A program made the translations under genes and the position numbers. A stretch of DNA of 64,000 bases, from assembly GCF_001592285.1 (NCBI RefSeq), contig NZ_BCWQ01000012.1, forward strand, positions 110,773 to 174,772, written 5' to 3'. The stretch is from Hydrogenophaga pseudoflava NBRC 102511. Lineage in GTDB: Bacteria; Pseudomonadota; Gammaproteobacteria; Burkholderiales; Burkholderiaceae_C. Under the pieces are notes generated by a model. The model was given only the letters and a program-made list of their open reading frames with translations. It did not search any database and was not told the origin of the DNA. Numbering within the stretch: the first letter of the stretch is position 1; each line of letters opens with the position of its first letter. Shown here piece by piece: positions 9,401-17,399 of the stretch.

Positions 9401-9638
9401 GGGCATTGACGCCGGCGATCGCGTTGACGGCTTCTTCAACCTTCTTCGTGACCTCGGATTCGACGATCTCGGGCGAGGCGCCGGGGTACTCGGTGGTGAC
9501 CACGACCACCGGGAAGTCGATGTTGGGGAACTGGTCGACCTTCAGGCGCTGGAAGGCGAACAGCCCCAGCACCAGCAGGGCCAGCATGACCATGGTCGCG
9601 AAGACCGGGTTGCGCAGCGAAACGCGGGTGAACCACAT
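6471..9638 (-). CDS. RND multidrug efflux permease (HAE1 family)
   Basis: 1055-residue inner-membrane proton/drug antiporter with the RND layout: a first helix after MWFTRVSLRNPVFATMVM, a large periplasmic loop, a central 6-helix group with GLLIDDAIVVREN (the Asp-Asp pair of helix 4), a second periplasmic loop, and a last helix bundle with GLVTKNAILLVDFA. Length is normal for AcrB/MexB-type pumps. It lies 10 bp after the adaptor gene in a tetR-adaptor-permease operon. The outer-membrane factor is not in this operon; the tolC gene two genes downstream is the likely partner. Substrates cannot be inferred. Confidence 0.95.
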   Translation of the reverse strand: MWFTRVSLRNPVFATMVMLALLVLGLFAFQRLKVDQFPNIDFPVVVVTTEYPGASPEIVESEVTKKVEEAVNAIAGVNALTSRSYEGQSVVIIEFQLHIDGRKAADDVREKIAILKPSFRTDVKEPRVLRFDPASRAIWSVAVLPEAVNGKALSAVELTTWAEQTLKKRLENVRGVGSVTLVGGTRRAVNIHLDPAAMEALGVTADQVTTAVRNENQDLPVGTLKTSERDRVVQVLSRLKNPQDFGQIIVARRGGSPVHLSQVAHVSDGTQEVESLALYNGQRTLLLQVQKAQDENTIAVTDGLKAAVDSLKAELPPGVKLEPIADGSRPIRVSVENVRQTLIEGALLTVLIVFLFLNSWRSTVITGLTLPISVIGTFFFMNLFGFTINMITLMALTLSVGLLIDDAIVVRENIVRHVQMGKRPFDAAMDGTAEIGLAVLATTLSIVAVFLPIGFMGGIIGKFFHEFGITMVAAVLISMFVSFTLDPMLSSVWHDPEIEKHGRHLAPVTLYDKTIGRITGWFDHVQDRLADTYQGALRWSLAHKLSTMALAIAVFVGSVFMLPLLGTEFVPKADFSETSLSFHTPVGSSLQATEAKTKQVEAILREFPEVRYTLSTINTGNAQGTMYASVYVRLVDRKERALNADAMAAKLRDRLRTVPGITVTHAGLLDPVGGNKQIEFSLQGDDLAELERLTAQVTERVRPIVGLVDLDASIKPNKPTVDIVMRREIASDAGLNSAAVASSLRTFVAGQTVGNWRAADGESYDVNVRLAPEQRARADDLEQLPFVVGNNADGSARVVRLGQIAEVVESTGPNQINRRNLNREVAISANVYGRSAGEVSGEIRQVLDQMSFPPGYRYEFGGSTKNMQESFAYAVSALALAIIFIYMILASQFQSFLQPLALMTSLPLTLIGVVLALLMFGSTMSMFSVIGIVLLMGLVTKNAILLVDFAIRAREGFEGQPPLDRENALLLAAKVRLRPILMTTLAMVFGMVPLAFALTEGSEQRAPMGQAVIGGVITSSILTLVVVPVVYCYMDDLATWVRRRLGFAPAASAAR

Positions 9639-9648
9639 GGTGCGGCGC

Positions 9649-10836
9649 TCAGTTGGCGGCGGCCTTGGCCGGGGGCGTGGCGGTGGGCGCCGCCAGCTTC
9701 ACCTCGGTGCCCTCGCGGATCAGCCCGGCCTGCACGCGCAGCAGCTGCGTGCCCGCGGGTGCGGCGGTCACGCCGTCGACCACCAGCATGGCCTCACCGC
9801 CGTGCTGCCCCTGTCGGCCCAGGGGGACCGGCACGTGGGCGATCTTGCCGCCCTGGATCACCTGGATGTAGGGCTGGGGCTTGTCGTTGCGCACCGCCGA
9901 GAGCGGCACCGCCAGCGCCTTGAGCTGGCCGGTGACGATCTCGCCCTGCGCGAACAGGCCCTGGCGCATGCCGGCCGCGGCAGGCAGGCGCAGGTAGACC
10001 AGCACGCTGCGGCTGCCCGCCTGCACGCTGGGATTGATGCGCGCCACCGTGGCGTCCACCGCCTGGTCCAGACCTTCAATCTTGAGTCGCGCCTTCTGGC
10101 CCACCGCCACGCTCGCAGCGTCGGCCGGTGCCAGCGCGGCTTCCAGCTCGAAACCGCTGAGGTCCACCACCTCCAGGATGCGGGCGTCCACGCCCACGCG
10201 CTCGCCGTTCTGCACCAGCCGGGCCGAGACCTGACCCGAGAGCGGCGCGCGCAGCGTGGTGTCGCCCAGCGCCTTGCGCGCGATGTCCAGCGCCGCGATG
10301 GCGGCCTGGTGGTTGGCCTCGGCGGCCGCAAGGTTGTTGGTCGAGGTCTCCAGCGCGGTGGCCGAGATGAAGCCCTGCTGCACCAGCGACTGGTTGTTGT
10401 CCTGCGCGCGCCTGGCAATCGCCACCTGCGCCAGCGCCGACTTGGCCTGCTGCTCGGCCTGGCGCACGCGGGCCTGGGCCTCGGTGCTGTCGATGCGGGC
10501 GACCACTTCGCCTGCCTGGACCGCATCGCCCTCGCGCTTGCTGATGCCCTGCACCTCGCCGGCCACACGGGCCTTGATGGCGGCGGTCTGCAGCGCCCGC
10601 AGCGAACCCGAGACGCCGACCGACTGCGCCAGCTCCAGCGCTTCGACCGTGGCCACGTCCTGCGGCGGCAGTTCGTACACCGGCGCCTTCTGTGCGGAGA
10701 CGGCGGCCGCCGTGGCCGCCTCGCTCTGCGCCTTGCGCTTGCCCAGCGCGCGCGCTACGCCGAGGGCGATGGCGATCACGAGCAGGGCGAGCAGCAGCCA
10801 TTTGATCCAGCCGGAACGGGAAGCGGGTGCGTTCAT
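9649..10836 (-). CDS. RND efflux periplasmic adaptor (membrane fusion protein)
   Basis: 395 residues: an N-terminal membrane anchor (about residues 12-32), a first lipoyl half-motif (IKARVAGEVQGISKREGD), a coiled-coil hairpin rich in Gln/Ala, a second lipoyl half (LRAPLSGQVSARLVQNGE), then beta-barrel and membrane-proximal domains. Adaptors of this type bridge the RND permease to a TolC-like channel. The ATG at 10836 is chosen because it places the anchor correctly; the frame runs far upstream but overlaps tetR there. It sits 26 bp after tetR and 10 bp before the permease. Confidence 0.94.
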   Translation of the reverse strand: MNAPASRSGWIKWLLLALLVIAIALGVARALGKRKAQSEAATAAAVSAQKAPVYELPPQDVATVEALELAQSVGVSGSLRALQTAAIKARVAGEVQGISKREGDAVQAGEVVARIDSTEAQARVRQAEQQAKSALAQVAIARRAQDNNQSLVQQGFISATALETSTNNLAAAEANHQAAIAALDIARKALGDTTLRAPLSGQVSARLVQNGERVGVDARILEVVDLSGFELEAALAPADAASVAVGQKARLKIEGLDQAVDATVARINPSVQAGSRSVLVYLRLPAAAGMRQGLFAQGEIVTGQLKALAVPLSAVRNDKPQPYIQVIQGGKIAHVPVPLGRQGQHGGEAMLVVDGVTAAPAGTQLLRVQAGLIREGTEVKLAAPTATPPAKAAAN

Positions 10837-10862
10837 GGGGGTTCTCGGAAGAGGTCTGGTGT

Positions 10863-11504
10863 TCAGGGGCGCACGCGCATGCCATCCAGCAGCAGGCCGA
10901 CCTGCGTGCCGAGGAAGGCCTGCGGGTCCAGCCGGTCGGCGGGCGGACAGCAGGGCGCCATCGAGTGTTTCCACATCAGCAGGAAGATCATGGGTGCGAT
11001 GAGGCTGTAGACCGCGCTGTCCAGGTCCATCGGCCGGAAGTCGCCGCGGTCGATGCCGCGCTGCAGCACCCGCTTGAGCAGGGCCCGGCCGGGGTCGATC
11101 ACCTCGTGCTGGTAGAAGCTGGCGATTTCGGGGAAGGTGCCGGCCTCGCTCATCACCAGCTTGGTGATGCCCGAGGCGGCGGTCATGCCGATGCGTTCCC
11201 ACCAGGCGTTCATGGTGTAGCGCAGCAGTTCGGCGCTGTCGCCCTGGAAGGCGTCCAGCTCGTCGTTCCACTCGCCGAAGCGGCCGGCGATGGTTTCGCG
11301 CACCACGGCCTTGAAGAGTTCTTCCTTGCTGGGAAAGTAGAGGAAGAGGGTGCCTTTGGAGACGCCCGCGCGCGCGGCGACCTCCTCGACGCGGGTGGCG
11401 GCGAAGCCTTTTTCAACGAACAGGGCGAGCGCGGCGTCCAGCAGTTCGCCCGGGCGGGCTTCCTTGCGGCGTTCGCGTTTGGTGGGGGAGAGCGCGGAAT
11501 TCAT
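10863..11504 (-). CDS. TetR/AcrR-family repressor of the efflux operon
   Basis: 213 residues with an N-terminal TetR helix-turn-helix: ATRVEEVAARAGVSKGTLFLYF at about residues 35-56, followed by PSKEELFKAVV, and a variable ligand-binding C-terminal half. It is first in the operon and should repress itself and the two pump genes until a pump substrate binds. A perfect inverted repeat ending 10 bp upstream of its start (11514-11527) supports autoregulation. The ribosome binding site is weak (AGAAG), which fits low repressor levels. Confidence 0.93.
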   Translation of the reverse strand: MNSALSPTKRERRKEARPGELLDAALALFVEKGFAATRVEEVAARAGVSKGTLFLYFPSKEELFKAVVRETIAGRFGEWNDELDAFQGDSAELLRYTMNAWWERIGMTAASGITKLVMSEAGTFPEIASFYQHEVIDPGRALLKRVLQRGIDRGDFRPMDLDSAVYSLIAPMIFLLMWKHSMAPCCPPADRLDPQAFLGTQVGLLLDGMRVRP

Positions 11505-11513
11505 CTTCTAATG

Positions 11514-11527
11514 ACTGACTGGTCAGT
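11514..11527. promoter_or_regulatory. predicted TetR operator
   Basis: ACTGAC-TG-GTCAGT, a perfect 6-bp inverted repeat with a 2-bp spacer between the end of the DUF2239 gene and the tetR start. The symmetry, length and place match operators of AcrR/TetR-type pump regulators. Binding here would block the leader of the tetR-adaptor-permease transcript. Confidence 0.75.
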
Positions 11528-11530
11528 AGT

Positions 11531-12142
11531 TTAGTTCCGCACCCCCGCAGCGTCAATCTGCGACAGCAGCGTGCGCAGGTGGGCCGTCACATCGGTCGGC
11601 CAGTCCGCCGCCAGCGCCTCCACCCGCGCCAGATCGCCCGCGAACAGCGCGCGGCTGACCTCTTCGTACTGCGGCAGGTCGCCGCACACGATGGACATGA
11701 AGCGGTAGGCCGCCTCGGTGGCGCGCCGCTGGGCCTGTGCCGAGCCGCCTTCGCGCATGGCCGACTGCACCAGCTTGCGCAGCGCGACCGAGGCGCCGCC
11801 GGGCTGGCGCGAGAGCCAGTCCCAGTGGCGCGGCAGCAGGGTCACTTCGCGGGCGGTCACGCCCAGCTTGGGTCGGCCGGGGCCGCGCGGCGCGTCGCTG
11901 CCGGGTGCTTCGTCCGGTTCGTCGGTGGCCGGGGCGGGCGGCAGCTGCGCCAGCAGCTGGGCGGCGGGTGTTCGCCAGTCCAGTTCGATGCGTTCGCTGG
12001 TGACGGCGTCGAGCACGAGCGGCAGCGCCTCGGGCTGTGCCGCCAGGTGCTGCTGCACGGCGGCGATCACGCCGGCCGGCTCGCCGCGGGCGAGCCGGCG
12101 GTGGTGTTCAAAGGCGATCCAGTGCGGGGAGAGCGAAGGCAT
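11531..12142 (-). CDS. DUF2239 family protein
   Basis: 203-residue cytoplasmic protein recognised as DUF2239 by its core GRPKLGVTAREVTLLPRHW and the QPGGASVALRKLV that follows (residues about 89-125). The family has no established function that I know of. The core reads like a short strand followed by two helices, a pattern compatible with a ribbon-helix-helix DNA-binding fold (inference only). Residues 66-88 are a Pro/Asp-rich linker. Two identical 12-bp palindromes lie 19-57 bp upstream of its start, so a self-regulating repressor is a reasonable hypothesis. The gene ends 26 bp before tetR on the same strand. Confidence 0.85.
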   Translation of the reverse strand: MPSLSPHWIAFEHHRRLARGEPAGVIAAVQQHLAAQPEALPLVLDAVTSERIELDWRTPAAQLLAQLPPAPATDEPDEAPGSDAPRGPGRPKLGVTAREVTLLPRHWDWLSRQPGGASVALRKLVQSAMREGGSAQAQRRATEAAYRFMSIVCGDLPQYEEVSRALFAGDLARVEALAADWPTDVTAHLRTLLSQIDAAGVRN

Positions 12143-12160
12143 GTGTGCGGTGTCCGAATA

Positions 12161-12199
12161 TTACCCGGGTAAAAGTATAGCTCATTTTTACCCGGGTAA
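12161..12199. promoter_or_regulatory. twin TTACCCGGGTAA palindromes upstream of DUF2239
   Basis: Two perfect 12-bp palindromes, TTACCCGGGTAA, at 12161-12172 and 12188-12199, with centres 27 bp apart. With flanks they read ATTACCCGGGTAAAA and TTTTACCCGGGTAAT, exact reverse complements, so the whole block is one larger dyad. It fills the short gap between the AceE-type gene and the DUF2239 start and looks like a double operator over the DUF2239 promoter. Confidence 0.7.
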
Positions 12200-12216
12200 T
12201 AAAGAGACCGCCGCCG

Positions 12217-14784
12217 TCAGGGGGCCGCTGCGCTCAGGGTCAGCGCCCGCTCCACGATGCTGGCGGCGTCGACCGCGAAGAAGCGCCGCAGCGCCGCGCG
12301 CGTGTCGCTGCGGCCGAAGCCGTCGGTGCCCAGGGTGGCGCAGGCGCGGTCGGCGGGCAGGTAGGCGCGCACGCTGTCGGGCACGGCGCGCACGTAGTCG
12401 GAGGCGGCCACGATGGGCCCGCGGGTCTGGCCCAGCAGGCGCGCGATGTAGGGCTCGGCTGCGCCTGCGGCGGCGCCTTCGCGCGCCAGTTCGCTCCAGC
12501 TGGTGACGGCGACCACGTCCACGCCCAGGCCCTGCGCGGCCAGTTGCTGCGCCGCCTGCCGCACCTCGCCCAGGATGGCGCCCGATCCCATCAGCGTGAC
12601 GCCGGGGCCGCTGGCCGGGCCCAGGCGCTCGAACAGGTAGGCCCCGGCGATCACGCCGGCCGCCGCGCCCTCGGGCAGGTCGGGCTGGGCGTAGTTCTCG
12701 TTCATCAGCGTGACGTAATAGAAGACGTCCTGCTGCCGCTCCAGCATCTCGCGCATGCCGTGGTCGAGGATGACCGCCAGTTCGCCCGCGTAGGCCGGGT
12801 CGTAGGCCCTGCAGTTGGGGATGGTGGCGGCCACCAGGTGGCTGCTGCCGTCCTGGTGCTGCAGGCCTTCGCCGCCCAGCGTGGTGCGGCCCGAGGTCGC
12901 GCCCAGCAGGAAGCCGCGGGCGCGCTGGTCGGCGGCGGCCCAGATGGCGTCGCCGACGCGCTGGAAGCCGAACATCGAGTAGTAGATATAGAAGGGCAGC
13001 ATGGCCAGGCCGTGCACGCTGTAGCTGGTGGCCGCCGCCGTCCAGCTGGCGATGGCGCCGGCCTCGCTGATGCCTTCTTCCAGGATCTGCCCGTCCTTGG
13101 CCTCGCGGTAGCTCAGCACCGAGCCGATGTCTTCCGGCGCGTAGCGCTGGCCCACGCTGCTGTAGATGCCGACCTGCTTGAACAGGTTGGCCATGCCGAA
13201 GGTGCGCGCCTCGTCGGCGACGATGGGCACGATGCGAGGGCCGAGCGCGGCGTCCTTGAGCAGGTTGCCCAGCATGCGCACGAAGGCCATGGTGGTGCTC
13301 ATCTCCTTGCCGCCGGCGGCGAGGGCGAACTGGCCGTAGCTGTCCAGCGGTGGCGCGGCCACCGGCGCGCAGCTGCTGTCGCGGCGCGGCAGGTGGCCGC
13401 CCAGGGCGGCGCGGCGCGCATGCAGGTACTGCATCTCGGGGCTGTCGGCCGCGGGTTTGTAGAAGGTGAGGCTTGTGGCCTGCTCATCCGTCAGCGGCAG
13501 GTTGAAGCGGTTGCGGAACTCGATGAGGTCGGCGTCATCCAGTTTTTTCTGGCTGTGCGTCGTCATCTTGCCCTGCCCCGCTTGTCCCATGCCATAGCCC
13601 TTTTTGGTGTGGGCCAGGATCACCGTCGGCTGCCCCTTGTGGGCGGCAGCGGCGGCGTAGGCGGCGTGAATCTTGACGAGATCGTGTCCGCCGCGTTTGA
13701 GGCGGTCGATCTGCTCATCGGTCATGCCCTGGGCCAGGGCGGCCAGTTCGGGGTCCTGACCGAAGAAATGTTCGCGGTTGAAGCGGCCGTTCTTGGCCGC
13801 AAAGGTCTGCATCTGGCCGTCCACCGTGCCCTGGAGCGCGCGCAACAGGGCGCCGCTGCGGTCGCGTGCGAACAGGCCATCCCAGTCGCTGCCCCAGACC
13901 AGCTTGATCACGTTCCAGCCGGCGCCGGCGAACAGGCGTTCGAGCTCGTCGATGATGCGACCGTTGCCGCGCACCGGGCCGTCCAGCCGCTGCAGGTTGC
14001 AGTTGACCACCCAGACCAGGTTGTCCAGCCGCTCGCGCGCGGCCAGGGTGAGCGCGCTCATGCTTTCGGGCTCGTCCATCTCGCCGTCGCCGAACACGCC
14101 CCAGACCTTGCGGCCGGCGCAGTCGAGCAGGTTCCGGTCGCTCAGGTAATGCATGAAGCGCGCGTGGTAGATCGAGCTGATCGGGCCCAGGCCCATGGAG
14201 CCGGTGGGGAACTGCCAGAAGTCCGGCATCAGCCAGGGGTGCGGGTAGCTGGAGAGGCCGCGCGCGCCGTGTTCGGGCGCCACGATTTCCTGCCGGTAGT
14301 GCGCCAGGTCGGCCTCGCTCAGGCGGCCTTCGAGGAACGCGCGGGCATAGACGCCGGGCGCGCTGTGGGGCTGGAAGAACACGAGATCGCCGCCATGGCC
14401 GTGGCTGCGCGCGTGGAAGAAGTGGTTGAAGCCGGCCTCGAACAGGTCGGCCGCGCTGGCGTAGCTGGCGATGTGGCCGCCCAGCTCGCCATAGGCCTTG
14501 TTGGCGCGCACCACCATGGCCAGGGCGTTCCAGCGCATCAGCGAGGCCAGCCGCTCCTCGATGGCGAGGTCGCCCGGGAACGGCGGCTGGTCGTCGACCG
14601 CGATGGTGTTCACGTACGGCGTGTTGCGCTCGGGCTGCCAGCCCACGTGGTGTTCGTGCGCCAGACGGGCCAGTTCGTCGAGCACGGCGCGGGCGCGCGC
14701 CGGTCCCTGGGTGTCAATGAGCGAGCGCAGGGCGTCGCGCCATTCCTGCGTTTCGGCCGGGTCGAGGTCGGGGCTGCTGTTCAA
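12217..14784 (-). CDS. aceE: AceE-type 2-oxoacid dehydrogenase E1 (homodimeric)
   Basis: 855-residue thiamine-diphosphate E1 enzyme of the homodimeric pyruvate dehydrogenase type, which decarboxylates a 2-oxoacid and acylates the lipoyl group of E2. The ThDP motif begins GDGEMDEPESMS and ends NCNLQRLDGPVRGN; the N-terminal GGHIASYASAADLFE and the C-terminal DEARTFGMANLFKQ segment are family hallmarks. A TTG start at 14784 is chosen: GGAG sits 8 nt upstream and the protein then opens MNSSPDLDPAETQEW. It is somewhat shorter than E. coli AceE (887). No E2 or E3 gene is near, and an Lrp-type regulator is divergent, as for mdeB/mdeR of Pseudomonas putida, so a 2-oxobutyrate or other branched role is possible. 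Confidence 0.9.
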   Translation of the reverse strand: MNSSPDLDPAETQEWRDALRSLIDTQGPARARAVLDELARLAHEHHVGWQPERNTPYVNTIAVDDQPPFPGDLAIEERLASLMRWNALAMVVRANKAYGELGGHIASYASAADLFEAGFNHFFHARSHGHGGDLVFFQPHSAPGVYARAFLEGRLSEADLAHYRQEIVAPEHGARGLSSYPHPWLMPDFWQFPTGSMGLGPISSIYHARFMHYLSDRNLLDCAGRKVWGVFGDGEMDEPESMSALTLAARERLDNLVWVVNCNLQRLDGPVRGNGRIIDELERLFAGAGWNVIKLVWGSDWDGLFARDRSGALLRALQGTVDGQMQTFAAKNGRFNREHFFGQDPELAALAQGMTDEQIDRLKRGGHDLVKIHAAYAAAAAHKGQPTVILAHTKKGYGMGQAGQGKMTTHSQKKLDDADLIEFRNRFNLPLTDEQATSLTFYKPAADSPEMQYLHARRAALGGHLPRRDSSCAPVAAPPLDSYGQFALAAGGKEMSTTMAFVRMLGNLLKDAALGPRIVPIVADEARTFGMANLFKQVGIYSSVGQRYAPEDIGSVLSYREAKDGQILEEGISEAGAIASWTAAATSYSVHGLAMLPFYIYYSMFGFQRVGDAIWAAADQRARGFLLGATSGRTTLGGEGLQHQDGSSHLVAATIPNCRAYDPAYAGELAVILDHGMREMLERQQDVFYYVTLMNENYAQPDLPEGAAAGVIAGAYLFERLGPASGPGVTLMGSGAILGEVRQAAQQLAAQGLGVDVVAVTSWSELAREGAAAGAAEPYIARLLGQTRGPIVAASDYVRAVPDSVRAYLPADRACATLGTDGFGRSDTRAALRRFFAVDAASIVERALTLSAAAP

Positions 14785-14891
14785 GGGAAATTCTCCGGGT
14801 GAGCGCAGCACTGTAGGCAGGATGCACGCGCATTTGTTGCCGGACTTGCTGAACAATCAGGCCTTCTTCCGCACGATGCACCGCCGATTCG

Positions 14892-15374
14892 ATGAAAAGC
14901 AGCACAAACCACCTCGACGCCACCGACCGCCGGATTCTGGAAGAGCTCCAGCGGGACGCCAGCCTGTCCAACGTCGAACTCGCGCGCCGCGTGCACCTCT
15001 CGCCCTCGCCCTGCCTGGCGCGGGTGCGCGCCATGGAAGCCAGCGGGCTGATCCGCCAGTACGTGGCCCTGCTGGACGCCGGCCAGCTCGGGCTGCACCT
15101 GAACGTGTTCGTCTCCATCAGCCTCAAGCAGCAGAGCCGAAAGGCGCTGCAGGCCTTCGAGGAGCGCATCACGCTGCGCGAGGAGGTGATGGAGTGCTAC
15201 CTGATGTCCGGCGACGCCGACTACCTGCTGCGCGTGGCCGTGCCGGACATGCCGGCGCTGGAGCGCTTCATCCTCGAACAGCTCTCGCCCATCGCCCAGG
15301 TCGAGAAGATCCGCTCGTCGTTCGCGCTCAAGCAGGTGCGCTACAAGACGGCGCTGCCGCTGGCGCCGACCTGA
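14892..15374 (+). CDS. Lrp/AsnC-family transcriptional regulator
   Basis: 160 residues with the AsnC helix-turn-helix at the N-terminus ([16 protein letters not shown], then [20 protein letters not shown]) and a RAM ligand-binding domain ([17 protein letters not shown]). These proteins sense amino acids and control their metabolism. It is divergent from the AceE-type gene across a 107-bp gap holding a loose TTGTT/AACAA dyad (14834-14856), so regulation of that gene is likely. The place and class match MdeR-like regulators. The ribosome binding site is weak. Confidence 0.92.
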   Translation: MKSSTNHLDATDRRILEELQRDASLSNVELARRVHLSPSPCLARVRAMEASGLIRQYVALLDAGQLGLHLNVFVSISLKQQSRKALQAFEERITLREEVMECYLMSGDADYLLRVAVPDMPALERFILEQLSPIAQVEKIRSSFALKQVRYKTALPLAPT

Positions 15375-15393
15375 TGCCTATGGGGCACCGCCC

Positions 15394-16875
15394 TCAGCCC
15401 AGCCGGATGCCCACGCGCGTGATGCGGCCGCCCTCCAGCGCGCGCACGCTCAGCTCCGCCGCGCCCAGCATGGCGCTGTCGCCTTCGACGGCGGGGCGCC
15501 GCAGTTCCTCACGCATCCAGGTGGCCACGTCGGTCGGCGCATCGGGCGGCACGGGCAGGCCATAGAAGGCGCACAGCGTGTCCATCGGCGTCGCGCCGTC
15601 GATCACGAAATCGCCGAACACGAGGCGGCTGGCCTGCAGGTCATTGGGCTCGGGCAGCGCCAGGCCCAGCCGCCGCGCGCTCCAGGCGATGGTCGAGCCC
15701 TGCAGCAGCAGCGAGGTGAGCACCACGACGAAGGCCACGTTGAAGAAGGTCTGCGCGCCGGGCACACCGGCCATCAGCGGGAACATGGCCAGCACGATGG
15801 GCACCGCGCCGCGCAGACCCACCCATGAGATGAACACGATCTCGCGCGGCGGAAAGCGCAGCGGCACCAGGCACAGCGCCACCGCCAGCGGCCGCGCCAC
15901 CAGCATCAGCACCAGCGACACCCCCAGCCCGGGCAGCAGGGTGGGCAGCAGCTGCGACGGCGTCGCCAGCAGGCCCAGCAGCAGGAACATGCCCGCCTGC
16001 GACAGCCAGGCGTAGCCGTCCATGGCCGAGAGTGTGGACCGCACCTGCCGCCGCGCCCGGTTGCCCGCGATCACGCCCATGGCGTACACCGCCAGAAAGC
16101 CCGAGCCGCCCAGCCACGTGGTGGCCGCGAACACCGTCAGCCCGCCCGAGACCAGCAGCAGCGCGCGGATGCCGCCGCCACCGTCCTCGCCGCGCCCCAG
16201 CCGCTTGAGCAGTTCGGCCATCGCGAAGCCGGCGCCCAGCCCCAGTGCCCCGCCCCAGCCGAACTGCAGGGCCAGCGAGCGCAGCACCTCCAGCGCCGAC
16301 AGCCCGGCGCCAGACCCTGCGGTGGACGCCGCCAGCACCACGCCGATGAGCGCCAGCGTCAGGTACACCGCCATCGGGTCGTTCATGCCCGACTCGATCT
16401 CCAGCGTCGCAGCCACACGCTCGTTCAGCCGCACGCCCGAGGACTTGAGCAGCGCGAACACCGCGGCCGCGTCGGTCGAACCGACGATGGCGCCCACCAG
16501 CAGTGCCATCGGCCAGGACAGGTCCAGCAGCCAGCGCGCCGCCGCGCCGGTGATGCCCGCACTGAGCACCACGCCCAGCGTGGCCAGCAGCAGCGAGGGC
16601 TTCAGGCCGGTGCGGAAGGTGTCGAAGTCGGTGCGCAACCCGCCGTCGAGCAGGATCACCGCCAGCGCGATGTTGCCGACCCAGAAGCTCAGCCGGAAGT
16701 CGTTGAACACCAGCCCGCCGGGCCCGTCCTGGCCGGCCAGGATGCCCGCCAGCAGGAACACCAGCAGGAAGGAAAACCCCACCCGCGTCGAGACCACGCC
16801 CGCGAGCACGCTGACGAACACCAGCGCGGCGGCGACGAGCAGGGGCAGGGCGAGAAAGTCCAGCGACAGGGCCAT
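15394..16875 (-). CDS. CPA1-type cation/proton antiporter (NhaP2/CvrA-like)
   Basis: 493 residues with about 12-13 hydrophobic helices and the CPA1 core: ILLDGGLRTDFDTF, then GAIVGSTDAAAVFALL with the ion-binding region near SGMNDPMAVYLT. A cytoplasmic C-terminal tail of about 90 residues (from SRLVFGDFVIDGATPMDTL) resembles the regulatory tail of K+/H+ antiporter NhaP2/CvrA. It should exchange K+ or Na+ for H+ at the inner membrane. It stands alone, converging on the lrp gene, and no strong Shine-Dalgarno is visible before the ATG at 16875. Confidence 0.9.
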   Translation of the reverse strand: MALSLDFLALPLLVAAALVFVSVLAGVVSTRVGFSFLLVFLLAGILAGQDGPGGLVFNDFRLSFWVGNIALAVILLDGGLRTDFDTFRTGLKPSLLLATLGVVLSAGITGAAARWLLDLSWPMALLVGAIVGSTDAAAVFALLKSSGVRLNERVAATLEIESGMNDPMAVYLTLALIGVVLAASTAGSGAGLSALEVLRSLALQFGWGGALGLGAGFAMAELLKRLGRGEDGGGGIRALLLVSGGLTVFAATTWLGGSGFLAVYAMGVIAGNRARRQVRSTLSAMDGYAWLSQAGMFLLLGLLATPSQLLPTLLPGLGVSLVLMLVARPLAVALCLVPLRFPPREIVFISWVGLRGAVPIVLAMFPLMAGVPGAQTFFNVAFVVVLTSLLLQGSTIAWSARRLGLALPEPNDLQASRLVFGDFVIDGATPMDTLCAFYGLPVPPDAPTDVATWMREELRRPAVEGDSAMLGAAELSVRALEGGRITRVGIRLG

Positions 16876-16987
16876 GGCCGCAAGCTAACAGAATGTGTGC
16901 CAGCGGTGGGGCTGAGGACTACATTACGTCTGGCTGCATGGTCAACCCGTGGCAGGTCGCCCACGCCTGCAGCCGGGAGTCCGCACC

Positions 16988-17398
16988 ATGACCGCCACGC
17001 TGCAAGCGCTTCTCGGATTCATCGCCTGGACCCTGTGCCTGCTGGTCCTCATGGAAGCCATCCGGTCCTGGCTCGTCCTCTCGGGCACCGTGCCCGCCAA
17101 TGGCTTCACCCCCGACAACGCCAACCTCTCGCCCTTCATGCAACGCCTGGCCCGGGCGCACGCGAACTGCCTGGAGGGGTTGCCCCTCTTTGGCGGGCTC
17201 ATGCTGGTCGCCGTGGTGGCCGGGCGCGCGACCGTCACCGACCCGCTGGCCTGGGTGCTGCTCGGTGCGCGCATCGTGCAGTCTCTGATCCACCTGGTCT
17301 CGACTTCGCCCGCCGCTGTCACCGCGCGGTTCACCGCGTTCGCGGTGCAGGTGGCGATTGCCGTCTGGTGGGTGCTCGGGCTGCTCGGTGCCCGCTGA
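16988..17398 (+). CDS. MAPEG family membrane protein
   Basis: 136 residues with four hydrophobic segments and FMQRLARAHANCLEGLPLFGG, the Arg-Ala-His-x-Asn-x-x-Glu motif of the MAPEG superfamily. Members include glutathione transferases and eicosanoid enzymes; bacterial ones are mostly of unknown function. The ATG at 16988 is preferred over an upstream frame-mate at 16949 because GGGAG precedes it and the first helix starts directly (MTATLQALLGFIAW). It converges on the VOC gene with a 1-bp gap. Confidence 0.87.
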   Translation: MTATLQALLGFIAWTLCLLVLMEAIRSWLVLSGTVPANGFTPDNANLSPFMQRLARAHANCLEGLPLFGGLMLVAVVAGRATVTDPLAWVLLGARIVQSLIHLVSTSPAAVTARFTAFAVQVAIAVWWVLGLLGAR

Positions 17399-17399
17399 A

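Noticed and set aside
7290..9923. 877-residue open frame on the plus strand
   Set aside because: Mirror frame of the RND permease with His/Arg/Gln-rich, repetitive composition typical of GC-rich antisense frames.
12544..14802. 752-residue open frame on the plus strand
   Set aside because: Antisense shadow of the AceE-type gene; no family motifs or ribosome binding site.
14834..14856. TTGTT-N13-AACAA dyad as an Lrp box
   Set aside because: Only five matched bases per arm and Lrp sites are degenerate, so it is mentioned in the regulator entry but not listed as a site.
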